From Prevotella sp. (lineage in GTDB: Bacteria; Bacteroidota; Bacteroidia; Bacteroidales; Muribaculaceae): a stretch of 64,000 nt of DNA. The position numbers were made by a program, and so were the translations under genes. The stretch spans positions 428,605 to 492,604 of the forward strand of contig JAMPBN010000001.1 of the NCBI GenBank assembly GCA_023666665.1, written 5' to 3'. Shown one piece after another: positions 50,311 to 59,727 of this stretch; the first letter of the stretch is position 1, and each line of letters opens with the position of its first letter. The notes under the pieces are model-generated. The model did no database searches. It saw nothing but the letters and a program-made list of their open reading frames with translations, and had not been told where the DNA came from.

Positions 50311-51023
50311 GTGTTTTCGGCCGCCAGATGCGTTATGATCTTGCCGATGGTTTTCCGCTGGTGACGACCAAGAAGGTGCATCTGAAGTCAATAATCCACG
50401 AGTTGCTGTGGTTTTTGAAGGGCGATACCAACGTTAGGTATCTTCAGGAAAACGGCGTGAGAATCTGGAATGAGTGGGCCGACGAGAACGGCGACCTGGG
50501 CCCGGTGTATGGCCATCAGTGGCGTGCGTGGCCCGACGGCCGTGGCGGCGTAATTGACCAGATTGCGGAGGTTGAGCGTCAGATTAGGGAGAATCCGGAT
50601 TCGCGGCGGCTGATAGTGTCGGCGTGGAATGTTGCCGACGTGCCGCAGATGGCGTTGCCGCCGTGTCACGCATTTTTTCAGTTTTACGTTGCCGGGGGGC
50701 GGTTGTCGTTGCAGCTCTATCAGCGTTCGGCCGATTGCTTTCTGGGGGTGCCGTTTAATATCGCGTCGTATGCCCTGCTGCTGCAGATGATGGCGCAGGT
50801 CACCGGCCTGGAGCCGGGCGAGTTTGTTCACACCACGGGCGATACGCACTTATATACCAATCACTTGGAGCAGGCGCGCCTGCAGCTGACCCGCGAGCCT
50901 CGTCTGCTGCCCCGCATGGTGCTGAACCCGGAAGTGAAGTCGATTTTTGACTTTAAATACGACGATTTCCACCTGGAAGGCTATGATCCCTGGCCGCACA
51001 TTGCCGCTACCGTTGCGGTGTGA
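50229..51023 (+). CDS. thyA: thymidylate synthase
   Basis: The 264-residue enzyme converts dUMP to dTMP with methylene-tetrahydrofolate. It shows [33 protein letters not shown], the catalytic cysteine in [13 protein letters not shown], the phosphate-binding [22 protein letters not shown], and [12 protein letters not shown]. Length matches E. coli ThyA. folA, a frequent neighbour, is not present here; the next gene is convergent. It overlaps the upstream Fe-S gene by 82 bp. Confidence 0.97.
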   Translation: MQQYLNLLQDILDNGVLKTDRTGTGTLSVFGRQMRYDLADGFPLVTTKKVHLKSIIHELLWFLKGDTNVRYLQENGVRIWNEWADENGDLGPVYGHQWRAWPDGRGGVIDQIAEVERQIRENPDSRRLIVSAWNVADVPQMALPPCHAFFQFYVAGGRLSLQLYQRSADCFLGVPFNIASYALLLQMMAQVTGLEPGEFVHTTGDTHLYTNHLEQARLQLTREPRLLPRMVLNPEVKSIFDFKYDDFHLEGYDPWPHIAATVAV

Positions 51024-51049
51024 GATGCGCAGCAGACGGAGAAAGGTGG

Positions 51050-52279
51050 CTAACCAAAGAAGAGGTAGGCGGCAAGAACGCCCGCAATTGAGCCGGTGAT
51101 GTCGGCAAGAAGGCCGTAGCCCACGGCATAGCGCGTGTTGCGCACCCCGACGCTGCCAAAATACACCGCCAGGACGTAAAACAGCGTGTCGGTGCTTCCT
51201 TGAATTGCCGCGCTGCATCGTGCAACAAACGAGTCTGCGCCATACGTAGTCATCAAATCCACCATCATTCCCCTTGACCCCGAGCCGCTCAGAGGCTTCA
51301 TTATTGCCGTGGGGAGTGTGCCGACCCATTCGGCATCAAAACCCAGTGCGGCAACCACATCTGCTATTCCCTCGGTCAGCACATCCATAGCTCCCGAAGC
51401 TCTAAACATTGCTATCGCCACCAATATCGCCACCAGATATGGAATGATTTTTACCGCGGTCTGAAAGCCCTCTTTCGCGCCCTCAATAAACGTTTCATAC
51501 ATATTCAGCCTCTTGCGTAATCCGGCAAACAAAAAGCCCGCTATTACGCTGAATAACATAAAATTGGCAGCAAACGAGCTGTATTTTTCAACCTCTGCGG
51601 GTTCCAGACTTGAAAAGAACCAAACCATCCCGCCAACAATTGCCGCCAAGCCACCCAACCAGGCCAGGAGCACTGGGTCTTTCAGCGAAATGTGTTGCTT
51701 GATGCAGAGCGCCACGATGCCAACCAACGTGGCAATAAACGTGGCAACCAAAATCGGCAGGAAAACGTCAGTTGGATTCGCAGCCCCCGCCTGCGCTCTA
51801 TACATTATTATGCTTATGGGAATCAGACACAGCCCCGAGGCATTCAGCACCAGGAACATTATCATGGCATCAGTGGCGCGCTCTTTTTCCCGATTGAGCG
51901 TCTGAAGTTCTTGCATTGCCTTGAGCCCCAGGGGAGTGGCGGCATTGTCGAGACCAAGCATATTGGCCGATACGTTCATAAATATCGACCCCATTGCCGG
52001 ATGGTCTTCAGGCACACCCGGAAACAGGCGGGTAAACAGCGGGCTGACCATCCGGCCGAACACGCGAATCACTCCCGCCCGCTCGCCGATTTTCATCAGA
52101 CCAAGCCAGAGCGACAATATTCCCGTCAGCCCCAGCGCCAGCTCAAACGACGTTGCCGCTGCGCCAAACGATGCCGACATAATTTCGGACCACGCGCTCA
52201 AATCGCCGCAGAGCGTACGCCCCACGGCAACCGCAAAAGCCACTAAAAAGAACCCAACCCAAATATAATTTAAAACCAT
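51050..52279 (-). CDS. fused SpmA-SpmB nucleoside-recognition membrane protein
   Basis: The 409-residue membrane protein carries two nucleoside-recognition (gate) domains. The first contains GSIFMNVSANMLGLDNAATPLGLKAM, typical of SpmA; the second contains ALGFDAEWVGTLPTAIMKPLSGSGSRGMMVD, typical of SpmB. In spore formers these are separate genes; the fusion is common in Bacteroidetes, which do not sporulate, so a transport role is more likely. It starts 13 bp after tadA stops and ends the asd-rpoN-tadA run. Confidence 0.88.
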   Translation of the reverse strand: MVLNYIWVGFFLVAFAVAVGRTLCGDLSAWSEIMSASFGAAATSFELALGLTGILSLWLGLMKIGERAGVIRVFGRMVSPLFTRLFPGVPEDHPAMGSIFMNVSANMLGLDNAATPLGLKAMQELQTLNREKERATDAMIMFLVLNASGLCLIPISIIMYRAQAGAANPTDVFLPILVATFIATLVGIVALCIKQHISLKDPVLLAWLGGLAAIVGGMVWFFSSLEPAEVEKYSSFAANFMLFSVIAGFLFAGLRKRLNMYETFIEGAKEGFQTAVKIIPYLVAILVAIAMFRASGAMDVLTEGIADVVAALGFDAEWVGTLPTAIMKPLSGSGSRGMMVDLMTTYGADSFVARCSAAIQGSTDTLFYVLAVYFGSVGVRNTRYAVGYGLLADITGSIAGVLAAYLFFG

Positions 52280-52292
52280 AATCTTGTATAAG

Positions 52293-52745
52293 TTATTTTC
52301 TTAGGAGGGAGAAGAAGGTGCGGAGGAGGGAGAGGGAGTCGTCGGCGAGTAGTCCGCCGATAATCTGCGTTGAGGGGTGGAGAATCGGGCGGTCGGTGCG
52401 AGTCAGGCTCAGGTAGCCGCGCCGGGGGTCTGAAGCGCCGTAAACGAGTTTGCTGACCTGGCTCCAGCCGATTGCTCCGGCACACATCAGACACGGCTCC
52501 ATGCTGACGTAGAGCGTGCAGTCGCGCAGGTATTTGCCGCCCAGGGTCTCGGTGGCGGCGGTAATGGCAAGCATCTCGGCGTGGGCGGTGACGTCGCGCA
52601 GACGCTCGGTCATATTATGTCCGCGGCCGATTATGCGCCCTCCGCAGCTAACCACGGCACCTATGGGAATTTCGCCCTCTTCGAGCGCCTGGCGGGCTTC
52701 GGCAAGCGCCGCTTCCATCATCCTAACGTCTTCTTCTGTAACCAT
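52293..52745 (-). CDS. tadA: tRNA adenosine(34) deaminase
   Basis: The 150-residue zinc deaminase has the HAEMLAI motif with the catalytic Glu and zinc His, and PCLMCAGAI with the two zinc Cys. The family sequence MMEAALAEARQALEEGEIPIGAVVSC opens the domain. It converts A34 to inosine in tRNA-Arg(ACG). A related guanine deaminase cannot be fully excluded, but the size and motif context favour TadA. Confidence 0.9.
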   Translation of the reverse strand: MVTEEDVRMMEAALAEARQALEEGEIPIGAVVSCGGRIIGRGHNMTERLRDVTAHAEMLAITAATETLGGKYLRDCTLYVSMEPCLMCAGAIGWSQVSKLVYGASDPRRGYLSLTRTDRPILHPSTQIIGGLLADDSLSLLRTFFSLLRK

Positions 52746-52763
52746 CTGTGTAAATCTTGGTTG

Positions 52764-54128
52764 TTAGTGGCGACGCAACCGAGCCGAGGGAATGTTCAGA
52801 CGGGTGCGATATTTTGCCACAGTGCGCCGCGCAACATTATAGCCGCGGCGCTTCAGTTCGGCGGCAATGGCTTCGTCGCTGAGCGGTTCTTCGGTCGGTT
52901 CGTCGGCAATAATGTCGCGGAGCACCACGGCGATTTCCTGCGCGGAGGTTTCGGTGTCTTCCGCGCCGGAGCGGTGGTTGAAAAAAGATTTCAGGGAATA
53001 AACGCCGTGGGCCGTGGCAAGCCATTTGCCGGAAATTGCCCGTGAAATCAGCGAAATGTCGAGTCCCGTAGCGTCGGCAATCTGACGCAACACCATCGGG
53101 CGGATACGGCTCTCGTCGTCGAAGTTCAGGAAGAAGGGCGACTGGATGTTGACAATGGCCTTGGCTATGGCCATAAGCGTTTGCTGCCGGCGATGCAGTA
53201 CTTCGATGAAGCTCTGCGCCTGGATGCGGCGGTCGCGTATAAACTCGGCAACCTCGCCGGGGCCATTGTCGGCCAGGAAGCTCTCTTCGATGCGCAATTC
53301 CGGCAGCGAATTGGGCATACTGACGCTGAGGCGCCGGCCGTCGGTCTCCACTATGAAGTCGGGACTTACCGCCGACGATGCCATTTCGCGGGTGGAATCG
53401 GCTGCGAACGCCGCGCCCGGCTTGGGGTTGAGCGTCTTGATGAGTTCGTCGGCGGCACGCACGCGGTCGAGCGGAATCTCGCTGATGTCGCTGAGTTTGC
53501 GCAGGTTGCGCGTGGAATATACGTCAAAGAAATACTTTACAATTTCGAGGGCATCGGAGAGGGGAGTGGCGGAGTGGCAGAGTGGAGGAGTGTTGACTTT
53601 GCCACTTTTCCACTCTGCCACTCTGCCAAGCTGGAGGACGAGGCAGTCGCGCAGGTCCTGGGCACCGACTCCCGCGGGGTCGAGGCTGCGCAGGGTTGCG
53701 TATGCGCGGCGAATTTCTGCCTCAGTGGCGGAGTGGCGGAGTGGCAGAGTGGAGAGGGTGATGTCGGAGATTAGCTGCGGCAGAGTGCGCGTCAGGTAGC
53801 CGTTGGCATCGAGTGCGCCAATCATATATCTGACGAGTTCGCGCTGTTGCGGCTCAAGGTCGCCGAGCTGGTCAAGGAGATACTCTGCAAGAGTTTGCTC
53901 GCTTTCTCGGGCATAGTCGGTGGGACTCGTCGGACCTGTCTGACTTGATGGAGCGGTCGGATAGCGGTCAGCAACCTTTTCGAGCGCAGGGTTTTCGGCG
54001 AGCTCGCGGGCAATTTCTTCCTCAACCTCCTCGTTAGTCTTCTCAACGAGCGACACAAGGCGCAACTGCTGCGGTAGCAAACGCTGCCGCAACTGCTGCT
54101 GCTGAGTTATTTTAAATTTTGTGTTCAC
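52764..54128 (-). CDS. rpoN: RNA polymerase sigma-54 factor with in-frame octamer arrays
   Basis: A GTG start at 54126-54128 gives 454 residues; the open frame extends to 54191 inside asd without homologous sequence. The N-terminal region [20 protein letters not shown] then [16 protein letters not shown] is the activator-interacting domain. The core-binding domain follows, and the C-terminus has the RpoN box [20 protein letters not shown]. Two stretches ([10 protein letters not shown] then [10 protein letters not shown], and [13 protein letters not shown]) are translated from octamer arrays inside the core-binding domain. It directs transcription with enhancer-binding activators. It overlaps the end of asd by 17 bp. 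Confidence 0.9.
   Translation of the reverse strand: MNTKFKITQQQQLRQRLLPQQLRLVSLVEKTNEEVEEEIARELAENPALEKVADRYPTAPSSQTGPTSPTDYARESEQTLAEYLLDQLGDLEPQQRELVRYMIGALDANGYLTRTLPQLISDITLSTLPLRHSATEAEIRRAYATLRSLDPAGVGAQDLRDCLVLQLGRVAEWKSGKVNTPPLCHSATPLSDALEIVKYFFDVYSTRNLRKLSDISEIPLDRVRAADELIKTLNPKPGAAFAADSTREMASSAVSPDFIVETDGRRLSVSMPNSLPELRIEESFLADNGPGEVAEFIRDRRIQAQSFIEVLHRRQQTLMAIAKAIVNIQSPFFLNFDDESRIRPMVLRQIADATGLDISLISRAISGKWLATAHGVYSLKSFFNHRSGAEDTETSAQEIAVVLRDIIADEPTEEPLSDEAIAAELKRRGYNVARRTVAKYRTRLNIPSARLRRH
53563..53594. repeat. in-frame octamer array in rpoN, left half
   Basis: Units GGAGTGGC, GGAGTGGC, AGAGTGGA, GGAGTGTT. An inverted set follows at 53601-53632, so the two halves can form a long hairpin. 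Confidence 0.85.
53601..53632. repeat. in-frame octamer array in rpoN, right half
   Basis: Units GCCACTTT, TCCACTCT, GCCACTCT, GCCAAGCT, the complement type of 53563-53594. Confidence 0.82.
53723..53754. repeat. third octamer array in rpoN
   Basis: Units CAGTGGCG, GAGTGGCG, GAGTGGCA, GAGTGGAG, translated on the minus strand as [10 protein letters not shown]. Confidence 0.88.
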
Positions 54129-55122
54129 AAATGTATTGGGCGATTTGCACGGCGTTGAGGGCGGCACCTTTTTTGATTTGGTCGCCCACAACCCAAAAGC
54201 TCAGGCCGTTGGGGTTGGTAAGGTCTTTGCGCACGCGCCCGACGTAGACGGGGTCTTTACCGGCAATAAACAGCGGCATCGGGTATTCTTTCTCAGCCGG
54301 ATTGTCCATCAGCACGATGCCTTCGGCCTCGGCAAACGCCCGACGGACACAGTCAAGGTCGAGAGGCTGCTCGGTTTCCACCCAAATGGCTTCGGAGTGG
54401 GCACGCATAACCGGGACGCGAACGCACGTTGCCGACACGTCAAGTCCGGTTGCGTGCATAATCTTTTTGGTCTCGTTATACATCTTCATCTCTTCTTTGG
54501 TGTAGCCGTTGTCCTGGAACACGTCGATGTGAGGTATTACGTTGTAGGCCAGCTGATAAGCGAATTTTTCAACGTGGGGTTCCTTGCCGGCAACGATGTC
54601 GGCGTATTGCTGTTCGAGTTCTGCCATTGCCGAGGCTCCGGCGCCTGAAGCGGCCTGATAGGAGGCTACGTGGACGCGCTTGATTGGGGAGAGGTCGTTG
54701 ATTGGCTTGAGCGCCACGACCATCTGAATGGTGGTGCAGTTGGGGTTGGCAATGATGCGGCGCGGAGCGTTGAACGCATCGTCGCCGTTAACCTCTGGAA
54801 CCACCAGGGGCACGTCGGGGTCCATGCGGAATGCTGAGGAATTGTCAATCATCAGTGCGCCGTGGGCCGTAATGGTCTCGGCAAACCCTTTTGAGGTGCC
54901 CGCACCGGCAGAGGTGAACGCAAAGTCGATGTCGCGGAAGTCATCGGCATTGTGGGTCAACTCCTTGACTATGTATTCTTTGCCGCGAAATGTGTAAGCG
55001 CGACCTGCTGAACGCGACGAGCCGAACAGACGCAGCTCGTCGATGGGGAAATTTTGTTCGGCCAGCACTCTGAGAAATTCCTGACCGACGGCGCCTGAGG
55101 CACCTACTATTGCTATTTTCAA
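54112..55122 (-). CDS. asd: aspartate-semialdehyde dehydrogenase
   Basis: The 336-residue NADP-dependent enzyme reduces aspartyl phosphate to aspartate semialdehyde, the substrate of DapA encoded at 33417-34301. It starts [20 protein letters not shown], has the active-site cysteine in [15 protein letters not shown], and [12 protein letters not shown]. It heads the asd-rpoN-tadA-spmAB run on the minus strand. An octamer array lies directly upstream of its start codon. Confidence 0.96.
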   Translation of the reverse strand: MKIAIVGASGAVGQEFLRVLAEQNFPIDELRLFGSSRSAGRAYTFRGKEYIVKELTHNADDFRDIDFAFTSAGAGTSKGFAETITAHGALMIDNSSAFRMDPDVPLVVPEVNGDDAFNAPRRIIANPNCTTIQMVVALKPINDLSPIKRVHVASYQAASGAGASAMAELEQQYADIVAGKEPHVEKFAYQLAYNVIPHIDVFQDNGYTKEEMKMYNETKKIMHATGLDVSATCVRVPVMRAHSEAIWVETEQPLDLDCVRRAFAEAEGIVLMDNPAEKEYPMPLFIAGKDPVYVGRVRKDLTNPNGLSFWVVGDQIKKGAALNAVQIAQYICEHKI

Positions 55123-55123
55123 C

Positions 55124-55179
55124 GGTTTAAAGGTTTATTTGTTTGACTGTTTAATTGTTTAGGGGTTTAACTGTTTGTG
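55124..55179. repeat. octamer array between asd and the Omp28-like gene
   Basis: Seven tandem units of the NGTTTANN type (GGTTTAAA, GGTTTATT, TGTTTGAC, TGTTTAAT, TGTTTAGG, GGTTTAAC, TGTTTGTG). The last codons (KQLNP) and the TAA stop of the upstream Omp28-like gene are read from it. Confidence 0.87.
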
Positions 55180-56964
55180 GCCGTCGTGGATGTAGAGACC
55201 GCGGCCGGGGTTGGTGACTTTGCGGCCTTGCAGGTCATACCAGGCTCCGTCTTGGGCATTTTCGCCGACTTTCACTTCATTGATAGCGGAGTAGTTGCTG
55301 TAAGGGGCGCGTATGGCGTTTTCAATGCGGCCGGTTTCGCGATTAACGACCATCACGATAATCTGGCAATTTTCAATGTTCTTGACAGAGTTGGTTTGCA
55401 GCTGGGCGCTGTGGCCGTATTTCGTTGCGGCAACAACATCGGCGGGAATAGAACCGCTGATACCCTTGAAGGTGTTGGCATAGCGCACCACGTGGTCATA
55501 ATACACGTTGCTTACCAATGATTTCTGCTCTCCCCACCACTCCAGCGTGCTGCCGCTGTAGTTGTTGCTCTGCGAGTAGGGACCAACGTGGTCTTCGGTA
55601 ATGATATAGCTGAAGCCATAATCGCCGGAGGTTGGAATGGCAAATTCAGCCTCGGCCTCAACGTTGAGGCGTTTCTTCACGGCATCGAAGCTTACGTCTT
55701 TAATGTCGACCTTGCACACGGCCGGAATCTTTGTTGCGGTAGTGAATGCCTCCTGCAGGAAGGCATATGAGGGTTTCTGAACGCCGAAAGTTTCCTTGTT
55801 GCGGTTAACCATGCAGGTGGGGAACGAGCCGCCGGTGTAGCTGCCGCCGAAGAATGCGGCGTAGGACGCTATGGACATTGCGTCGTTGTAGTGGGCGGCA
55901 ATGGGCACGTAGAGCGGGTCATCGCTGTGTGTTTCGGCCATCTTTTCGAGGCCCACGATGCCGATGGGGCACCATCCGCACCATGTGCCGGTTGCTTCCT
56001 CAACCACCACGGCCTTATCAAATCCCTCAGCCAGCGAGAGATACATTGTAGAGGCAGTTTTGAGTGACGATGAGGCATTATTTGCGGCATCGGCGTTAAC
56101 GCCGCTAACGGTGACGCTCACGGGCAGGTCGTTGCCAACCACATCGGGCATATCCATGTCAAACACCAACGGGCCGTAGATTTCATTATTGAGCAGCCCG
56201 GTGGGGAGCTTCAGTTCCACTGTTTTGCCCTCTTCGCCATTGGCGGCAGGGGTCAACTTGACTGACTCCACGGTGTTCAAGGCATTGTTGATCACGTAGA
56301 TTCCCACCTGAGCCTTGCCGCCGGGTATGGTGTAAGTGGGCAGATAATGCTCGCAGATGGCCACGCTGTTGGCCAACAGTTCGTCGCCCTCGATTTTCAG
56401 GCGAATGCAAGGCATACCGATTTGCTCGCGGAGCTGCTGCCAGGTGCTCCACTTGCCGTTGCTGTACATGCCGATATAGTCGCCGGGGCCGGCGTTCTTG
56501 TCAACTTTTGCATCGGTTACCAGCGGCTGATATTTTGCGCCCTGGCAATCAACAATGTAGCCAAAAAACAGCTCCGGGGTATCTTCGCTGATGGTAATTG
56601 CCTCGGTCAGCGGATATTCTTTATATTGCAGCGACTCGTTGAAGTTCATTTCGCCGGTGAACTCCTGCATATAATCTTCGGTGGTAGTCTCGCCTACAAA
56701 TAACTTCAGCGGCACGGAGGTGATTGACTTGTCGTCGCTTATGCCGTTGGCCACGGCAATGGCCGTAATCTTGCAGCCCTTGAACTGCTTGATTGTGGCG
56801 GCATTTAGCTGCATGGCTACGCCCAGGGTGACGTTGCCGGTGAGCGTGGTGGCATACTTCGGATTGGAGCAATAACCGTAGAGGGTTGAGCCGTCGAAAG
56901 TGGTTTGCGCCGATGCAGTCAATCCGATGGCCGCAACTAGCAGGGTGTGTAAAATCTTTTTCAT
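55159..56964 (-). CDS. Omp28-like exported protein with thioredoxin-type CxxC and C-terminal tag
   Basis: The 601-residue protein has a signal peptide (KKILHTLLVAAIGLTASAQ). A long beta-rich N-terminal half is followed by a thioredoxin-like motif EEATGTWCGWCPIGIVGLEKM with two cysteines in CGWC, the hallmark of Omp28-related proteins. The end is WYDLQGRKVTNPGRGLYIHDG, the same tag as in two other exported proteins here. It may act as a disulfide or peptide-handling protein at the surface; the role is unproven. The stop codon is supplied by an octamer repeat, and the start overlaps the tsaB stop by 4 bp. Confidence 0.85.
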   Translation of the reverse strand: MKKILHTLLVAAIGLTASAQTTFDGSTLYGYCSNPKYATTLTGNVTLGVAMQLNAATIKQFKGCKITAIAVANGISDDKSITSVPLKLFVGETTTEDYMQEFTGEMNFNESLQYKEYPLTEAITISEDTPELFFGYIVDCQGAKYQPLVTDAKVDKNAGPGDYIGMYSNGKWSTWQQLREQIGMPCIRLKIEGDELLANSVAICEHYLPTYTIPGGKAQVGIYVINNALNTVESVKLTPAANGEEGKTVELKLPTGLLNNEIYGPLVFDMDMPDVVGNDLPVSVTVSGVNADAANNASSSLKTASTMYLSLAEGFDKAVVVEEATGTWCGWCPIGIVGLEKMAETHSDDPLYVPIAAHYNDAMSIASYAAFFGGSYTGGSFPTCMVNRNKETFGVQKPSYAFLQEAFTTATKIPAVCKVDIKDVSFDAVKKRLNVEAEAEFAIPTSGDYGFSYIITEDHVGPYSQSNNYSGSTLEWWGEQKSLVSNVYYDHVVRYANTFKGISGSIPADVVAATKYGHSAQLQTNSVKNIENCQIIVMVVNRETGRIENAIRAPYSNYSAINEVKVGENAQDGAWYDLQGRKVTNPGRGLYIHDGHKQLNP

Positions 56965-57653
56965 ATTTTGTTTTTAGGCTTGGTTGCTTGAAATTCTTTT
57001 AGATACAGCGGCGTGGAGTAGGCCAGGTCCAGGAAGTTGCCGGCGCGGAAAGCTTTCTCACTCAGTGCAAGCATATCTGCGGCAAGGGGTTGGATTCCCT
57101 CTACCCATACGGAATTAGGGTGATTTATTACCGTGCGGGCCTTATCTATGGCGTTGCCCATAAAGAGCAGCGGGCCTTGTTCAAGAAGTTCGCCGTAGGA
57201 ATCGGCCTCGAGAATCAGCGGCTGTGTATGCATCAGCTCTTTGAGCCACATATCCAATACGCAGGTATACACTTCCATACGCCGTGCATCTATCATCGGA
57301 GCGAAGCGCGAAGAGAGGTCAATGCCGTGGTGGTTAAACATCACGTTGGTTGCCATAATCTGAAGCGTTGGAACTCCGATGAGCGGCACCCCCAGAGCGT
57401 AGGCCAGACCCTTGGCCTCGCTAAGGCCGATGCGCAGCCCGGTATAGCTGCCCGGGCCGATGCTTACGGCTACGGCGTCGATGGTGCGTTCTTGCTCCTT
57501 GGCGGCATCGATAGCTTGCTTGATGAAGCCGCTGAGCAGCTCAGCGTGGCGGCGGCCGGAGCGCTCTTCAAAGTTTGCCAACAGAGTGCAGTCGCCGGTC
57601 AGAGCTACAGAACACGCCTCCGTAGATGTTTCAATATTAACAATATTCGCCAT
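56961..57653 (-). CDS. tsaB: tRNA threonylcarbamoyladenosine synthesis protein TsaB
   Basis: The 230-residue ASKHA-fold protein is the partner of TsaD in t6A37 formation on tRNA. It shows NIETSTEACSVAL, the glycine-rich SIGPGSYTGLRIGLSEAKGLAYAL block, and IGVPTLQIMA. Length is normal. Its ATG overlaps the stop of the RhuM-like gene by 1 bp, although that gene is probably a later arrival, and its stop overlaps the Omp28-like gene by 4 bp. Confidence 0.94.
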   Translation of the reverse strand: MANIVNIETSTEACSVALTGDCTLLANFEERSGRRHAELLSGFIKQAIDAAKEQERTIDAVAVSIGPGSYTGLRIGLSEAKGLAYALGVPLIGVPTLQIMATNVMFNHHGIDLSSRFAPMIDARRMEVYTCVLDMWLKELMHTQPLILEADSYGELLEQGPLLFMGNAIDKARTVINHPNSVWVEGIQPLAADMLALSEKAFRAGNFLDLAYSTPLYLKEFQATKPKNKI

Positions 57654-58528
57654 TACAATGTACTTAAAATAACAGACGGAGAAGTTTCCATCTTTGAAAA
57701 AGCAAAAAGTCTCCTACCAAGGTCTTTGATTGAGGCACCAACATGGTAGAGAGTTTCGTCTATGATTTGAAAGCGGTCGTGGATGTCGGAAACGAACTTG
57801 ATTTCAATCGGAGCGTATTGTTTGTTATGACGTTGAATGTCAAGGCTGATTTGCTTTGATTTTTCAGCGTCTGTATATATTGTTGCCCTAACATTGGCAT
57901 CTCTTTTATCAAGTAGGGTCAAAACCGTTTCATCAACGTAGTTGTCTATTAAAATAATTTGCTTTTTGGCAGACTTGACAAGCTTGCAGGCAAATTTGTA
58001 AGCATCGAAAATCTGACCATTGAAGAAAATGCCCTCTTTAGGCGGCAGAGATGTCTTGACAAAGAAATCCACCTTATCGTTCAATTCAGCAAACTGCTGG
58101 TCATAATCCGAAAACTTTCGATCCATACGTGATTCTATATAAAGGAATCGTTCATTGACACTATAACCCCTAAGCAAATATTCCTTTAAGACCTTATTTG
58201 CCCATTGTCTAAATTTTGTGGCGTTTATGCTGTTGACCCGGTAGCCTACCGACAAAATGGCATCAAGATTATAAAACTTAGTGCGATAATTTTTACCATC
58301 GGCGGCAGTTTGTTCCAAAATGGAACATACTGAATTTTCATCCAATTCTCCTGAATTGAAGATATTTGATAAATGCTTGGTGATTGCCGGTCGTTTTGTG
58401 CCAAACAACTCTGCAATTTGCGGCTGAGTTAACCATACGGTCTCTTTATCAACTCTGACGTCTAACGTAAAAGTGGCATCGTGTTGATATAGAATAATCT
58501 CATTATTTCCGGGTATATTATCTTTCAT
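57653..58528 (-). CDS. RhuM-family protein with C-terminal HxR-F type domain
   Basis: From ATG 58528 (291 residues). The N-terminal half is the RhuM DNA-binding-like region (VWLTQPQIAELFGTKRPAIT then KHLSNIFNSGELDE, and YNLDAILSVGYRVNS). The C-terminal half has strands ending in KFVSDIHDRFQIIDETLYHVGASIKDLG, which resembles a phospholipase-D-like fold but without the lysine of the HKD motif. Such proteins are commonly carried by genomic islands next to restriction or abortive-infection genes. Codon use and base content are more AT-rich than tsaB and ychF on both sides. A TTG at 58540 is rejected because it lies in the -7 element. Confidence 0.82.
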   Translation of the reverse strand: MKDNIPGNNEIILYQHDATFTLDVRVDKETVWLTQPQIAELFGTKRPAITKHLSNIFNSGELDENSVCSILEQTAADGKNYRTKFYNLDAILSVGYRVNSINATKFRQWANKVLKEYLLRGYSVNERFLYIESRMDRKFSDYDQQFAELNDKVDFFVKTSLPPKEGIFFNGQIFDAYKFACKLVKSAKKQIILIDNYVDETVLTLLDKRDANVRATIYTDAEKSKQISLDIQRHNKQYAPIEIKFVSDIHDRFQIIDETLYHVGASIKDLGRRLFAFSKMETSPSVILSTL

Positions 58529-58537
58529 GAGATTGCA

Positions 58538-58570
58538 CAAAGTTAAGAAAAATAGTTGGCATTAACCCAA
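58538..58570 (-). promoter_or_regulatory. promoter of the RhuM-like gene
   Basis: On the minus strand TTG (58568-58570) and TAACTTTG (58538-58545) with a 22-bp spacer, 9 bp before ATG 58528. Confidence 0.5.
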
Positions 58571-59674
58571 TCATACATTGAAGCGGAAGTGCATTATGTC
58601 GCCGTCCCGGACTATGTATTCCTTGCCTTCGACGCCCATTTTGCCGGCCTCTTTAACGGCTGTTTCCGAGCCGAGGGTAACATAGTCGTCGTATTTTATA
58701 ACCTCTGCGCGGATAAAGCCCTTTTCAAAGTCGGTATGGATAATTCCGGCACATTTCGGGGCTTTGCTCCCGCGAGTGAATGTCCAGGCGCGCACCTCGT
58801 CGGGGCCGGCCGTGAAGTAGGTCTGCAAGTCAAGCAGAGCGTAGGCGGCGCGTATCAGACGAGCTACGCCGCTCTCCTCCAGGCCAATCTCTTGAAGAAA
58901 TTCTTGGCGTTCTTCCCACGTGTCGAGTTCGGCAATCTCGCTTTCGGTCTGTGCGGCAACAATGAGCAGCTCCGCACCCTCTTCCTTAATGGCTTTGCGC
59001 ACAGCCTCGACATAGGCGTTGCCCGAAGCGGCAGAGGCGTCGTCGACGTTACATACGTATAGCACCGGTTTGGCCGTGAGCAGGAACAGTTCGCGGGCAA
59101 ACTTTTGTTCGTCGGGGGTATCGAATTTCACTGAGCGGGCAGGTTTGCCGGCATCGAGGGCATCCTTATAACGCTGAAGCACGTCGGCCTGCAGTCGGGC
59201 GGTTTTGTCGCCGCCGGTTTGTGCGGCTTTGAGGGTCTTGGCAAGGCGAGATTCTACGGTTTCGAGGTCTTTGAGCTGGAGCTCGTAGTCAATGATTTCC
59301 TTGTCGCGCACGGGGTCAACCGAGCCGTCAACGTGGGTAATGTTGTCGTTGTCGAAGCAGCGGAGCACGTGGATTATCGCATCGGTTTCGCGGATGTTGG
59401 CAAGAAATTTATTGCCCAGACCCTCGCCTTTGCTGGCTCCTTTTACAAGACCGGCAATATCAACGATTTCTACCGTTGCGGGGACTACCGACTTGGGCTG
59501 ACACAGCTCCACGAGCTTGGTCAGGCGGTCGTCGGGCACGGTAATGACTCCAACGTTGGGTTCTATGGTGCAAAAAGGGAAATTGGCGCTCTGAGCCTTG
59601 GCATTGCTCAAGCAGTTAAAAAGGGTTGATTTGCCAACGTTGGGCAAACCTACTATTCCGCATTGTAATGACAT
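58571..59674 (-). CDS. ychF: ribosome-associated ATPase YchF (Obg family)
   Basis: The 367-residue P-loop protein binds ATP and the ribosome. It has G1 [19 protein letters not shown]3 [19 protein letters not shown], the altered G4 region YVCNVDDA that favours ATP over GTP, and a C-terminal TGS domain ending in [11 protein letters not shown]. It is followed directly by the RhuM-like gene and preceded by a heptamer array. Confidence 0.96.
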   Translation of the reverse strand: MSLQCGIVGLPNVGKSTLFNCLSNAKAQSANFPFCTIEPNVGVITVPDDRLTKLVELCQPKSVVPATVEIVDIAGLVKGASKGEGLGNKFLANIRETDAIIHVLRCFDNDNITHVDGSVDPVRDKEIIDYELQLKDLETVESRLAKTLKAAQTGGDKTARLQADVLQRYKDALDAGKPARSVKFDTPDEQKFARELFLLTAKPVLYVCNVDDASAASGNAYVEAVRKAIKEEGAELLIVAAQTESEIAELDTWEERQEFLQEIGLEESGVARLIRAAYALLDLQTYFTAGPDEVRAWTFTRGSKAPKCAGIIHTDFEKGFIRAEVIKYDDYVTLGSETAVKEAGKMGVEGKEYIVRDGDIMHFRFNV

Positions 59675-59678
59675 GGTC

Positions 59679-59727
59679 TTGGGTGTTAGGCTTTAGGGAG
59701 TTAGGAGTTGGGAGTTAGGAATTAGTC
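59679..59727. repeat. heptamer array between ychF and the TRIC gene
   Basis: Seven units of type TTGGGTG, TTAGGCT, TTAGGGA, GTTAGGA, GTTGGGA, GTTAGGA, ATTAGTC. The TAA stop of the TRIC-family gene (59722-59724) is inside it. Confidence 0.86.
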
